Below, in pieces: positions 1-8,161 of a stretch of DNA of 64,000 nucleotides. The notes under the pieces are model-generated. The model saw nothing but the letters and a program-made list of their open reading frames with translations. It was not told the origin of the DNA and did not search any database. The stretch lies in the NCBI RefSeq assembly GCF_029892155.1, contig NZ_JARZAG010000028.1, positions 43,159 through 107,158 on the forward strand, given 5' to 3'. The stretch's first letter is position 1. Each line of letters starts with the position of its first letter. The position numbers and the translations under genes were made by a program. The DNA comes from Kitasatospora sp. GAS204B (GTDB lineage: Bacteria > Actinomycetota > Actinomycetes > Streptomycetales > Streptomycetaceae).

Positions 1-1
1 C

Positions 2-652
2 GCTCGAGCCGCGCTGGGCCGGCCCGGTGTCAGCTTCGAGCCGCGCCGCCTGTGGCCCACCGGGATGGACGCGCTGGGCGTGCCGCTCAAGGGCCGGATC
101 CCGGGCGACGAGCAGGCACAGGGCGGGCGGGCCCTGGGCCGGCTCTCCGACATCGGCTGGGGCGGGCGCCTGCGGACCCTGCTGGCCGAGGGCGCGCCGG
201 ACGGCCCGGTGCCGGCCGACCTGCTGGACGCGCTGGTCACCGTGCTGGCCGACTGGGCCCGCGGCCCGGGCGGTTGGGCCGGGAGCGAGCCGGAGACCGG
301 CCGCCCGGTCGGGGTGGTCACCATGGCGTCCACCTCCCGTCCTCAGTTGGTGGGCACGCTGGGCGCGCGGATCGCGGAGATCGGCCGGCTGCCGCTGCTC
401 GGTCGGATCGAGTACGTGGACGGCCGGCCGCCGCACGGCGCGCGCAGCAACAGCGCCCAGCGACTGCACTCTCTCGCGGGGGGCCTGGTGCTCTCCGACG
501 AGCTGGCCCGGTCACTGGCGGCCGCGCCGGGCCCGGTGTTGCTGGTGGACGACCTGGTCGACAGCGGCTGGACGATGACGGTGGCGGCCCGGCTGCTCCG
601 CCGAGCGGGTGCGCAGGCGGTGTTGCCACTGGTCCTGGCTGTTCAGGGGTGA
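2..652 (+). CDS. recQ: RecQ-family ATP-dependent DNA helicase, C-terminal part
   Basis: The reading frame enters from the left edge, so only the C-terminal ~216 residues are present; the first in-frame ATG at 65 lies inside the protein. The helicase core is outside the window. What remains resembles the tail of actinobacterial RecQ proteins and ends in a phosphoribosyltransferase-like fold, with a PRPP-loop-like segment VLLVDDLVDSGWT about 45 residues before the stop. RecQ helicases unwind 3'-5' at forks and recombination intermediates. The assignment rests on the recognisable C-terminal region and on the position next to rnhB; a free-standing phosphoribosyltransferase is the alternative. No terminator is obvious after the stop. 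Confidence 0.75.
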   Translation, partial: ARAALGRPGVSFEPRRLWPTGMDALGVPLKGRIPGDEQAQGGRALGRLSDIGWGGRLRTLLAEGAPDGPVPADLLDALVTVLADWARGPGGWAGSEPETGRPVGVVTMASTSRPQLVGTLGARIAEIGRLPLLGRIEYVDGRPPHGARSNSAQRLHSLAGGLVLSDELARSLAAAPGPVLLVDDLVDSGWTMTVAARLLRRAGAQAVLPLVLAVQG

Positions 653-888
653 TCGGGCGGTGCGCCCCGGGAGCGGGTGACTCGGCTGGTCCTACGGGGA
701 CGAGCCGAGCTTGAGCCATCCAGGGAATATATCCGGCATATCCCCTGCTTTAGGGCGCTATTCATCAGCCCATCGTTGCCGCCCCGGCCATCTGACGTGA
801 GAATTGCCCTGTACCCAGTCACTGGTCCCAAGGACCGGAATTCGGCGTACACACGTGCCCGCGTGTGCAAGGGCCGGGAAGGAGAACG

Positions 889-1551
889 ATGGTCCACGGT
901 GTCGGCCGCGGCCAGCTCTCCTCCGTCACGGGTCGGTGCATCGACCTGGAGAGCTGGTCGAGCGCGGGTGTACCGCTGCTGCGCGACCCGCGCGACCTGG
1001 TCATCGATCTGCATCAGCGTCATCTGCCGCAGCCGGGCACCAGCGTGCTCGCGGTGGTGGACGTGGACAACCGCGTGGTCGCCTCCGCCTCCGTCGCCTT
1101 GCGGCCCCCGGTCACGGACGGCTGGCCACTGCGCAACGCCCTGCTCGGCCAGCTGCGCCGGGTGACCGCGCACGACCTGCGGCTGGCCACGCCGCGGCGG
1201 ACGGCCGTGCTGCTCTGCTGCCGTGACGGTGTGTCCGGCTGGACCGAGCAGGACGGTGCCTGGATGTGGGCGCTGCGCGACACCGCCTCGCTGCACGGGC
1301 TGCGCTGCGGCGCCTACCTCACGCTGACCTCGACCGGCTGGCAGGTGCTCGGTGAGCGGCGCTCGGGTCGGACGCCGCACGCGGGTTCCTGGTCCGAGCG
1401 CCCGGTGCACACGGTCTCCGAACTGCCGCGGCGCAGCGCCCCGCGGGTCCGTCCGGTCGCGGAGTACACCCGGCCCGCCGTTCCCTGGTCGGCCGGCGCC
1501 GCACCGAGCACCGCACCGAGCCCAGCGCCGATCCGGCACCTCGCCCGCTGA
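889..1551 (+). CDS. Conserved actinobacterial protein of unknown function
   Basis: A 220-residue protein that I cannot assign to a function. The start at 889 is chosen because a GGAAGGAG ribosome-binding site lies just upstream; an in-frame GTG at 865 lacks one. The N-terminal half looks like a compact alpha/beta domain (VLAVVDVDNRVVASASVAL, then a TAVLLCCRDGVSGW segment). The last ~60 residues are rich in Arg, Pro, Ser and Ala and probably disordered. No signal peptide or membrane segment is visible. It is convergent with the next gene, with a strong hairpin between them. Codon use is typical of the window, so it is a real gene. Confidence 0.7.
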   Translation: MVHGVGRGQLSSVTGRCIDLESWSSAGVPLLRDPRDLVIDLHQRHLPQPGTSVLAVVDVDNRVVASASVALRPPVTDGWPLRNALLGQLRRVTAHDLRLATPRRTAVLLCCRDGVSGWTEQDGAWMWALRDTASLHGLRCGAYLTLTSTGWQVLGERRSGRTPHAGSWSERPVHTVSELPRRSAPRVRPVAEYTRPAVPWSAGAAPSTAPSPAPIRHLAR

Positions 1552-1630
1552 GCAGCCGCCGGCGGACCCCAGGTCGGCGCAGGAGTACGACACCCGGACC
1601 CAGAGGAAGCACGGACCCCGGCGTGCCGCG

Positions 1631-1654
1631 GCGACAGCCCGGGCGGGCTGTCGC
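1631..1654. terminator. Bidirectional hairpin terminator between convergent genes
   Basis: GCGACAGCCC (1631-1640) and GGGCTGTCGC (1645-1654) form a perfect 10-bp stem with a 4-nt loop. It lies in the 119-bp space between two convergent stops. There is no U tract, which is normal in this GC range. Confidence 0.75.
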
Positions 1655-1670
1655 ACCGCGGCCACCGTGA

Positions 1671-2354
1671 TCAGGCCGGAACCGGCTGCCCCTCGACGAC
1701 GGCCGCGCCGGCCAGCTGGGCGGTCGCACCGCAGACCACCAGCAGCGCCACCGCGTGGCTGCGCGCCTGCTCCACCGCGAGCACCGCGGGACCGGGCTCG
1801 GTGGCCTCCAGCACCAGGACGACGACCTCGCGCCGGGCCGGGCGGGTCAGCGCAAGGGCTGCGTAGAACACGTCGGAGGCCTCGGCCAGTTGGGCCCAGT
1901 ACCGGCCCTCGCCGAAGGACAACTCGTGCTGCTGCCAAGGGTGCGGGCGGCCGGACGTGAGGACGAGGATGTCGCCGGGCTCGCGCCCCGACTCCAGCAG
2001 CTGGTCGACCGTCTGGTCGGCCTGCTCCAAGGCGTTCTCCGGGGCGGCGGGCACCAGTTGGACGGCCGGGCCGGCCGGAGCCTGTCGCGGGCCGGGCTCG
2101 GGAATCCGCGGCCGCGGCCCGGGCTTGGGCGGACCGGGCCGCGGCGTGGCCGGGCGCGGCGGGCCAGGGCGCGGGCCGGGTACCGCGGCGGGCGCCGCCG
2201 TGGGGGCGGCGGTCCCGCGGACGGTAGGGCTGACGGGGGACGCGCTGCCGGCGGCAGGCGTACTGGGGGCTTGTGCGTCCGACTCGCGGGGGAAGGGAAC
2301 GCCGGGGCCCGGGATGCTCTCGTGAATCTCCGGCTCCTCGGGGAAGACAGGCAT
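1671..2354 (-). CDS. Proline-rich conserved protein of unknown function
   Basis: About 227 residues, function not recognised. An acidic N-terminus (MPVFPEEPEIHES) is followed by a ~70-residue Pro/Ala/Gly/Arg linker that is surely disordered. A folded C-terminal domain of ~110 residues contains GDILVLTSGRPHPWQQHELS and two hydrophobic beta-like segments (REVVVLVLEA, AVALLVVCGA). I place the start at the ATG at 2354; an in-frame GTG at 2390 would add 12 residues. An AT-rich TAGATAT element sits about 7 nt before this ATG, which would suit a leaderless transcript. No Shine-Dalgarno precedes either start convincingly. It is probably an actinobacterial accessory protein of the recQ-rnhB region. 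Confidence 0.6.
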   Translation of the reverse strand: MPVFPEEPEIHESIPGPGVPFPRESDAQAPSTPAAGSASPVSPTVRGTAAPTAAPAAVPGPRPGPPRPATPRPGPPKPGPRPRIPEPGPRQAPAGPAVQLVPAAPENALEQADQTVDQLLESGREPGDILVLTSGRPHPWQQHELSFGEGRYWAQLAEASDVFYAALALTRPARREVVVLVLEATEPGPAVLAVEQARSHAVALLVVCGATAQLAGAAVVEGQPVPA

Positions 2355-2468
2355 ACCCGGATATCTATCAAATGCCGGTCGGATGCGCACGGGCGCCCCA
2401 CCTGTTGGGCGGCGACCAGTCGACCCGATCAGCGGAACGTGCCGCCACGGAGTATTCCTGATGAACAG

Positions 2469-3152
2469 TCAGAAGCCGAGAGTGAGCTGTTCGTCGCCGT
2501 CCGCCATGCTCCGCGAGCGCTTGAGGTGACTCCAGCGCGGCAGCGCGTCCATGAAGGCCCAGGAGAGGCGGTGGTGTTCGGTGGGTCCGAACTCCGCCAG
2601 CGCCGCCCGGTGCACCGGCGAGGGATAGCCGGCGTTGTCCTCGAAGCCGAAGGCCGGGAACTCCGGTGCCAGCTCGGCCATCTGTCCGTCCCGGTGCACC
2701 TTGGCGAGCACCGAGGCGGCGGCGACGCAGACGCAGCTCTGGTCGCCCTTGATCACCGTCCGCACCCGCCAGGGGCCGCCGAGGTAGTCGTGCTTGCCGT
2801 CCAGGATCACCGCGTCGGGGCGGACCGGGAGCGCCTCCAGCGCCCGCAGGGCGGCCAGCCGCAGCGCCGCGGTCATGCCGAGTTCGTCACACTCCAGCGC
2901 GGAGGCCTGGCCCAGCGCGTACGCCGTGACCCAGTCCGCCAGCACCGGAGCCATCTGCTCCCGGCGCCGCGGGGTCAGCAGCTTGGAGTCGGTCAGCCCC
3001 TCGGGCGCGCGCCGCAGACCGGTCACGGCGGCGCCGACCGTCACCGGACCGGCCCAGGCACCGCGCCCCACCTCGTCCAGCCCGGCGACGAGGGTCGCGC
3101 CCGTGCGGCGCAGCGAGCGCTCGACGCTGTGGGTCGGTGGCTGGTAGGGCAT
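2469..3152 (-). CDS. rnhB: Ribonuclease HII
   Basis: Cleaves the RNA strand of RNA-DNA hybrids and removes single ribonucleotides from genomic DNA. The 227-residue length is normal. The family signature GLDEVGRGAWAGP is present with catalytic Asp26 and Glu27. A further acidic residue lies in VILDGKHD (Asp118), and the AAASVLAKVHRD motif supplies the other active-site acid. The ATG at 3152 has no strong ribosome-binding site but fits the family's N-terminus. It lies 87 bp downstream of the ABC transporter genes on the same strand and may be partly co-transcribed with them, while more ribonucleotide-related genes (nrdJ) lie further along. Confidence 0.96.
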   Translation of the reverse strand: MPYQPPTHSVERSLRRTGATLVAGLDEVGRGAWAGPVTVGAAVTGLRRAPEGLTDSKLLTPRRREQMAPVLADWVTAYALGQASALECDELGMTAALRLAALRALEALPVRPDAVILDGKHDYLGGPWRVRTVIKGDQSCVCVAAASVLAKVHRDGQMAELAPEFPAFGFEDNAGYPSPVHRAALAEFGPTEHHRLSWAFMDALPRWSHLKRSRSMADGDEQLTLGF

Positions 3153-3239
3153 CGGAGGGTCCGTTTCGACTCGAGCGGCCAGGGCGACAGGAGGAGCAGC
3201 CGTCCGGCCGCGCGACTTCCACCCTACGGCGGGCGCTCC

Positions 3240-4196
3240 TCAGCCCTTGACCGATCCCGCCAGCAGCCCGCGGACGAAGTACCGCTGCAGCCCGAAGAAG
3301 ACCAGCAGCGGAATGACGATCGACAGGAACGCCCCCGCCGTCAGCACCTCCCAGTGACCGCCGAAGGAGCCGGAGAGCTGGGCCAGCCGGACCGTCATCG
3401 GCGCCACCTCGGGGGTGCCGCCGGCGAAGGTCAGGGCCACCAGCAGGTCGTTCCAGACCCAGAGGAACTGGAAGATCGCGAAGGACGCCAGGGCCGGCGC
3501 GCAGAGCGGCAGCACGATGGACCGGAAGATCTTGAAGTGCGAGGCGCCGTCGACCACCGCCGCCTCCATCAGGTCGCGCGGCAGTTGGGAGATGAAGTTG
3601 TGCAGCAAGAAGGTGGCCAGCGGCAGCGCGAACATGGTGTGCGCCAGCCAGACCGGCACGTAGGTCCCGCTCAGGTCGAACTTCGGGATGACGGTCAGCC
3701 CGCCCAGGTGGGCACCGCCCGAGAAGAGCTGGAGCAGCGGGATCAGGGCCATCTGCAGCGGCACCACCTGCAGCGCGAAGATCAGGAAGAAGAGCGTGTC
3801 ACTCCCCCGGAACCGGACCCAGGCCAGCGCGTAGGCGGCCATCGAGGCCAGCACCAGCGGGAAGACGGTGGCCGGGACGGTGATGGCCAGCGAGTTGACC
3901 AGATAGGGCATCAGCCCGCCCTGGACGCCGAATCCGCCGTCGAAGAGGACGGAGTGGTAGTTGGAGAGGATCAGGTCCGGGTGGCTGAAGACGTTCCACC
4001 AGCCGCTGACCGCCACCTGTTGCTGCGGCCGCAGCGAGGTGGCGAGCAGCCCGAAGGTCGGGATGGTCCACAGGATCGTGACCACGATGACGAAGAGCGA
4101 ACCGAGCGGACTGCTGAACGACTTGCGGACGGCCTTGACCGCGGGCAGCGGCCGCGCGGTGGACAGGGCCGGCTGGTCGGACGTCTGACTGCTCAT
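3240..4196 (-). CDS. ABC sugar transporter permease, MalG type
   Basis: Second inner-membrane permease of a CUT1-type carbohydrate importer, 318 residues. Six hydrophobic segments are visible, beginning with a membrane span around residues 33-55. The EAA loop that contacts the ATPase reads EAAVVDGASHFKIFRSIVLP. The protein ends in FVRGLLAGSVKG, a tail typical of MalG-like permeases. Its ATG overlaps the stop of the upstream permease by 4 nt (ATGA), so translation is coupled. No ATP-binding subunit is encoded nearby. In Streptomyces such importers commonly share the MsiK ATPase, so this is the inferred partner. The substrate cannot be read from the sequence. Confidence 0.93.
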   Translation of the reverse strand: MSSQTSDQPALSTARPLPAVKAVRKSFSSPLGSLFVIVVTILWTIPTFGLLATSLRPQQQVAVSGWWNVFSHPDLILSNYHSVLFDGGFGVQGGLMPYLVNSLAITVPATVFPLVLASMAAYALAWVRFRGSDTLFFLIFALQVVPLQMALIPLLQLFSGGAHLGGLTVIPKFDLSGTYVPVWLAHTMFALPLATFLLHNFISQLPRDLMEAAVVDGASHFKIFRSIVLPLCAPALASFAIFQFLWVWNDLLVALTFAGGTPEVAPMTVRLAQLSGSFGGHWEVLTAGAFLSIVIPLLVFFGLQRYFVRGLLAGSVKG

Positions 4197-5200
4197 CGGG
4201 TGGCCCGCTCCTTGCGCAGTTGGACGATGTTGTAGCCGACCAGCGGGAGGACCGCGATGAAGAGGATCACCGCGAGCGCGCTGCCCCGGCCGACGTTGAA
4301 CTGCACGAAGGACTGCGAGTACATCTCGTTGGCCAGGACCTGGGTGCCGAAGTTGCCGCCGGTCATGGTGCGGACGATGTCGAAGGCCTTCAGCGTGACG
4401 ATCATGACGGTGGTCAGCACGACGACCAGGGTGGTGCGGATCATCGGCACCGTGACGTACCAGAAGAGCCGCAGCCCGCTAGCGCCGTCGAGCCGGGCGG
4501 CCTCGGTCACCTCGTCGGGGATCGCCTTGATCGCCGCCGAGAGGACCACCATGGCGAAACCGGTCTGCACCCAGACCATGACCACCATCAGCAGGAAGTT
4601 GTTCAGCGGGTGGGACAGGATCCAGTTCGGGGGGTTGTGCCAGCCGAGCCAGATCGCCGCCTGGCTGAGCAGCCCTATCTGCGCCTGGGAGGAGTCCCGG
4701 GTGTCATAGACGAACTTCCAGATGATGCTGGCGCCGACCAGCGAGATCGCCATCGGCATGAAGATCAGCGACTTGTAGAGCGACTGCCAGCGCATCCGGT
4801 CCACCAGCAGCGCCAGCACCAGCCCCAGGCCGGTGGCCGCCACGGGGGCGACCACCAGCCAGAGCAGGGTGTTGAGCAGTACCTGGTGGATCGTGTCGGT
4901 CGTGAAGGCCCAGCCGTAGTTCTTGAGCCCGAGGAACCTGCTGCTGTCGTCGCTGCGGAAGCTGAGGTAGATCGTCCGGATCAGCGGTGCCACCAGGCCC
5001 ACCAGGAGCAGCAGCAGCGCCGGGCCGAGGAAGACCGCGATGGCGAGCGGACGGCCGAGCCGACCGGTCGCCCGACCCGCCGCGAAGAAGACCACCAGCA
5101 GGATGCCCAGGAAGCCGGCGATCGCCCCGAAGCTGTTGCCCAGTTTGATCGCGGCGTCGTTCCAGGCCGAGTCGGCGAGTAGGGGACTGGTCACGGGCAT
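4193..5200 (-). CDS. ABC sugar transporter permease, MalF type
   Basis: First permease of the importer, 335 residues. The start is the ATG at 5200, preceded by GGAAGGA; the frame stays open upstream, but that stretch is antisense to the binding-protein gene. Multiple membrane spans are visible, from LGRPLAIAVFLGPALLLLLV onward. The EAA loop is EAARLDGASGLRLFWYVTVP. The C-terminus ends in a basic RKERATR that overlaps the next gene's start. The gap to the binding-protein stop is 56 bp, so lipoprotein and permeases form one operon transcribed leftward. Family and role are secure; substrate is unknown. Confidence 0.93.
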   Translation of the reverse strand: MPVTSPLLADSAWNDAAIKLGNSFGAIAGFLGILLVVFFAAGRATGRLGRPLAIAVFLGPALLLLLVGLVAPLIRTIYLSFRSDDSSRFLGLKNYGWAFTTDTIHQVLLNTLLWLVVAPVAATGLGLVLALLVDRMRWQSLYKSLIFMPMAISLVGASIIWKFVYDTRDSSQAQIGLLSQAAIWLGWHNPPNWILSHPLNNFLLMVVMVWVQTGFAMVVLSAAIKAIPDEVTEAARLDGASGLRLFWYVTVPMIRTTLVVVLTTVMIVTLKAFDIVRTMTGGNFGTQVLANEMYSQSFVQFNVGRGSALAVILFIAVLPLVGYNIVQLRKERATR

Positions 5201-5256
5201 GCGAGCGAGGTCCTTCCGACGAAGGGGTGCTACCTGACCGGGTGGGGCACCGGCGC

Positions 5257-6636
5257 CTACTGGGGCCAGGCGCTGTCGACGTCCGCGGCCACCTTCGGGA
5301 TCGACTCGCCCTCCGCGAACCAGGCGGTGAACGCCTTCCACTCCTCGCCGGAGCCGACCGCCGCGGGCATCATGTCCGAGGCGTCGAACCGGAAGGCGAC
5401 GGACGTGTCCGTCAGCGCCTTGGCGGAGAGCTGGTCGATGGGGTCGGTGTAGAGGCTCTGGTCCACGCCGTGGTTGGCCGACACCCAGCCGGGTGCGACC
5501 TTGACCCGGCTGGTGGCCCAGTCCGCCGTGGAGAGGTAGTTCTGCACCGCCTGCACCTCGGGTCGGCTGGAGAAGGCGGCCAGGAACTCGCCGCCGCCCT
5601 CGACCGGAACCGGGAGCGCCGGGTTGACCGGCGGCAGCTGGAAGGCGAAGACGTCGCCGTCCGGGCCGACCTTGGCGGTCTTGGGCCACTGCGCCTCGTA
5701 GAACGAGGCCTGCTGGAGCATCCAGCACTTGCCGGTGAGGACCGGCGCGCCCGCGTCCTGGAACGTCGTGGTGGCGATCGACTTCACGTCCCCGATCCCG
5801 CCGTTGACCCAGGCCGGGTTCTGCATCCAGCCCGCCACCGTCTGCATCGACTGGATGATCGGCGGGTCACTGAACTTGACCTTGTGGCTCACCCAGTCGT
5901 CGTAGACCTGGCTGCCCTGGCCGCCGAGCACGACCTCCTCCAACCAGTCGGTGGCCGGCCAGCCGGTCGCCGTGCCGGAGCCGATGCCACCGCACCAGGG
6001 CCTGCTGCCGTTGGTGCCGGCCGCGGCGATCTTGTCGCTGAGCGCCTTCAGGTCGGCCCAGGTCTTCGGCACGGTGTAGCCCGCCGCCTGGAACGCCTTG
6101 GGCGAGTACCAGACCAGGGACTTCATGTTGGCGCTCATCGGTGCCGCGTAGAAGGTCCCGTTGACCGAGCCGTAGGTCTTCCAGATCGGGCTCCACTGGT
6201 CCTCGTTCGTCACCGTCTGGGCCGGCGGCTTGACGACCTTGCCGGTCTTCACCATCTGGCCCAGCAGGCCGGGCTGCGGGATGATCGCCAGGTCCGGGGT
6301 GTTGCCACCGGCGACCCGGACCGGGAGTTGGGACTCGAAGTCGTTCGAGCCCTCGTAGGAGATCTTGATTCCGGTACAAGTACTGAACTCGGCCCAGGAC
6401 TTCTCCAGGGAGTCCGACTCCGGGCTGAGGATCGAGGCGAACATCGTCACCGTCGTCCCGGAATGCCCCGCGTACGGCTGGTACTTGGCGCAGCTCGCCG
6501 GCAGGGGCGCCGCCGAGCCGGCACTGCCGGAACTGCTGCCGGAGCTGTTGGAGCAGGCGGCGGCGAGCGAGAGGCCCAGCAGCGCCGGAGCCACCAACAG
6601 TCGATTTCTGAACCGGGCACTCGTCCTGATGTTCAA
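5257..6636 (-). CDS. ABC sugar transporter substrate-binding lipoprotein
   Basis: Captures the sugar outside the membrane and hands it to the permeases. The likely start is a TTG at 6636 with AGGAG about 6 nt upstream, giving 459 residues; the frame is open to an ATG at 6696 without a ribosome-binding site. The N-terminus is a lipoprotein signal: basic NIRTSARFRNR, a hydrophobic core, then LAAAC with Ala rather than Leu at -3. A Ser/Gly-rich tether follows. The mature part shows family-1 binding-protein features such as NTPDLAIIPQPGLLGQM and NGTFYAAPMSANMKSLVWY. It is first in the operon, so its promoter should lie in the ~300 bp shared with the conservon end. Confidence 0.92.
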   Translation of the reverse strand: MNIRTSARFRNRLLVAPALLGLSLAAACSNSSGSSSGSAGSAAPLPASCAKYQPYAGHSGTTVTMFASILSPESDSLEKSWAEFSTCTGIKISYEGSNDFESQLPVRVAGGNTPDLAIIPQPGLLGQMVKTGKVVKPPAQTVTNEDQWSPIWKTYGSVNGTFYAAPMSANMKSLVWYSPKAFQAAGYTVPKTWADLKALSDKIAAAGTNGSRPWCGGIGSGTATGWPATDWLEEVVLGGQGSQVYDDWVSHKVKFSDPPIIQSMQTVAGWMQNPAWVNGGIGDVKSIATTTFQDAGAPVLTGKCWMLQQASFYEAQWPKTAKVGPDGDVFAFQLPPVNPALPVPVEGGGEFLAAFSSRPEVQAVQNYLSTADWATSRVKVAPGWVSANHGVDQSLYTDPIDQLSAKALTDTSVAFRFDASDMMPAAVGSGEEWKAFTAWFAEGESIPKVAADVDSAWPQ

Positions 6637-6940
6637 AGCGTTCTCCTGCGGCCTGGGACGAACCACATGACACTGCGCTGAACCGGAAAGTCGCATGAGG
6701 CCGTGGCAGGGGCGGCCACGGCCAGGTCGACGGCGACTGGCTTGAAGACGCTAACGCACCGTTCATCAGACGCCAAGGACACGTTCAACTTTCACCGTGA
6801 AGACTTCCCGTCACAATCCGCGTTCGTGACCGTGCCCGCCGATACCTACCCCTGGCCCCGCTCCGAAACGCAGACGGTGCGAGAAGTCGAACCGACCGAC
6901 TTCCCGCACCGCTTTGCCCCACAGGTGAATTGACTGTCCG

Positions 6941-8161
6941 TCAGTACAGTCGCACCGGCAGCCCCTGCAGGCTGTTGAGCACGATCGAGGCGGCCGGGCG
7001 CAGTTGGTCGTCCGGCACCGCCAGGGACAGTTCCGGGAAGCGCTCGAAGAGCGCGGGCAGTGCCACCTGCGCCTCCAGCCGGGCCAGCGGCGAGCCGGGG
7101 CAGACGTGCGGCCCGTGGCCGAAGGACAGGTGCCGGATCGGGTCCCGGGTGATGTCGAACAGCTCGGCGGTCACGCCGTGCTGCAACGGATCGCGGCCGA
7201 TCGCGTTGTACGAGATCAGCACCGGATCGCCGACCGGCACCAGCGCCTCGCCCACCCTGATCTCCTCGGTCGCGTACCGGAAGAGGAAGTTGCTGGTCGG
7301 CGGCGTCCAGCGGAGCGACTCCTCGACGACGGCGGACCAGCCCACCTCGCCCGAACGCGCCAGGGCCAGCTGGTCGGGGTGCCGCAGCAGGGCCCGCACC
7401 GCGTTGGTGATCAGGTTGACGGTGGTCTCGTGGCCGGCGGCGATCATCACCCGCAGGGTCGCGGCCGCCTCGGCGTCCGACAGCTCGCTGCCGTCGAGGT
7501 CGGCGGCCAGCAGCGCGCTGGTCAGATCATCGCCCGGCGCGGCACGGCGCTGCCGCACCAGGTCGTCGACGAAGGCGTTCAGCGCCGCGATGATCGAGTG
7601 GATCCCCGCCGGGTCCGGCACGCTGCGGAAGAACCGCTCATAGAGCTCGCGCAGATAGCCGTGGTCCGCCGGGTCGACCCCCAGCAGGGTGCCGATCACC
7701 GTCATCGGCAGCGGAAACGCGAAGGCCGACTTCAGGTCGACCAGCGGCTCGCCGGCGGCCAGCTCGTCCAGCAGCCGAGCGGTCAGCTGCTCCACCTGAG
7801 GCCGCATCAACTCGACCCGGCGGGGCGTGAACGCCTGCGCGATCAGCGCGCGCAGGCGCCGGTGCTCCTCCCCGTCCGCGGTCACCATGCTCGGGCCCGG
7901 CACCGCCACACCGATCAGCGGCCAGTCGCGGGGGATCTCGCCGCGCTGGTAGGCCGCCCACTGCCGGACGTCCTTGACCAGGCGCTGATCCGTCAGCAGG
8001 GCGCGCGCGGCGGCATGCCGGGTGACCGCCCAGGCCCGCACCCCGCCCGGCAGCTCCACCGGCACCACCGGCCCGGCCGCGCGCAGCACCGCACCCTCGG
8101 CCGCGCTGTCGCGCGCGAAGGGGTCGAGTGCCACCACGCCGCTCAAAGGCACACTGGTCAT
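6941..8161 (-). CDS. Cytochrome P450, CYP154-like, conservon-associated
   Basis: Haem monooxygenase of 406 residues. The haem-binding loop FGHGPHVCPG puts the thiolate ligand near Cys354. The I-helix has the oxygen-activation motif AGHETT, and the K-helix has a normal EXXR (EESLRW). The C-terminal pattern (ALPALFERFPELSLAVP, then LPVRLY) resembles CYP154 enzymes, which occur in conservons of S. coelicolor paired with CYP157. The ATG overlaps the previous gene's stop by 4 nt, making this the sixth and last gene of the cvn operon. The natural substrate is unknown. Family-level assignment is firm; the CYP154 label is from recognition only. Confidence 0.93.
   Translation of the reverse strand: MTSVPLSGVVALDPFARDSAAEGAVLRAAGPVVPVELPGGVRAWAVTRHAAARALLTDQRLVKDVRQWAAYQRGEIPRDWPLIGVAVPGPSMVTADGEEHRRLRALIAQAFTPRRVELMRPQVEQLTARLLDELAAGEPLVDLKSAFAFPLPMTVIGTLLGVDPADHGYLRELYERFFRSVPDPAGIHSIIAALNAFVDDLVRQRRAAPGDDLTSALLAADLDGSELSDAEAAATLRVMIAAGHETTVNLITNAVRALLRHPDQLALARSGEVGWSAVVEESLRWTPPTSNFLFRYATEEIRVGEALVPVGDPVLISYNAIGRDPLQHGVTAELFDITRDPIRHLSFGHGPHVCPGSPLARLEAQVALPALFERFPELSLAVPDDQLRPAASIVLNSLQGLPVRLY

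Noticed and set aside
1755..4235. A long + strand open frame across rnhB and the permease gene
   Set aside because: Antisense to well-supported genes, with low-complexity Arg/Gly/Gln composition and no recognisable domain.
6791..6801. Palindrome TTCACCGTGAA upstream of the sugar-transport operon
   Set aside because: Only 5-bp arms, no second copy and no known regulator match; it could be chance.
6703..6933. A 76-codon + strand open frame between the binding-protein and P450 genes
   Set aside because: Codon positions lack the strong third-position GC bias, there is no ribosome-binding site, and it fills the promoter gap between two minus-strand operons.
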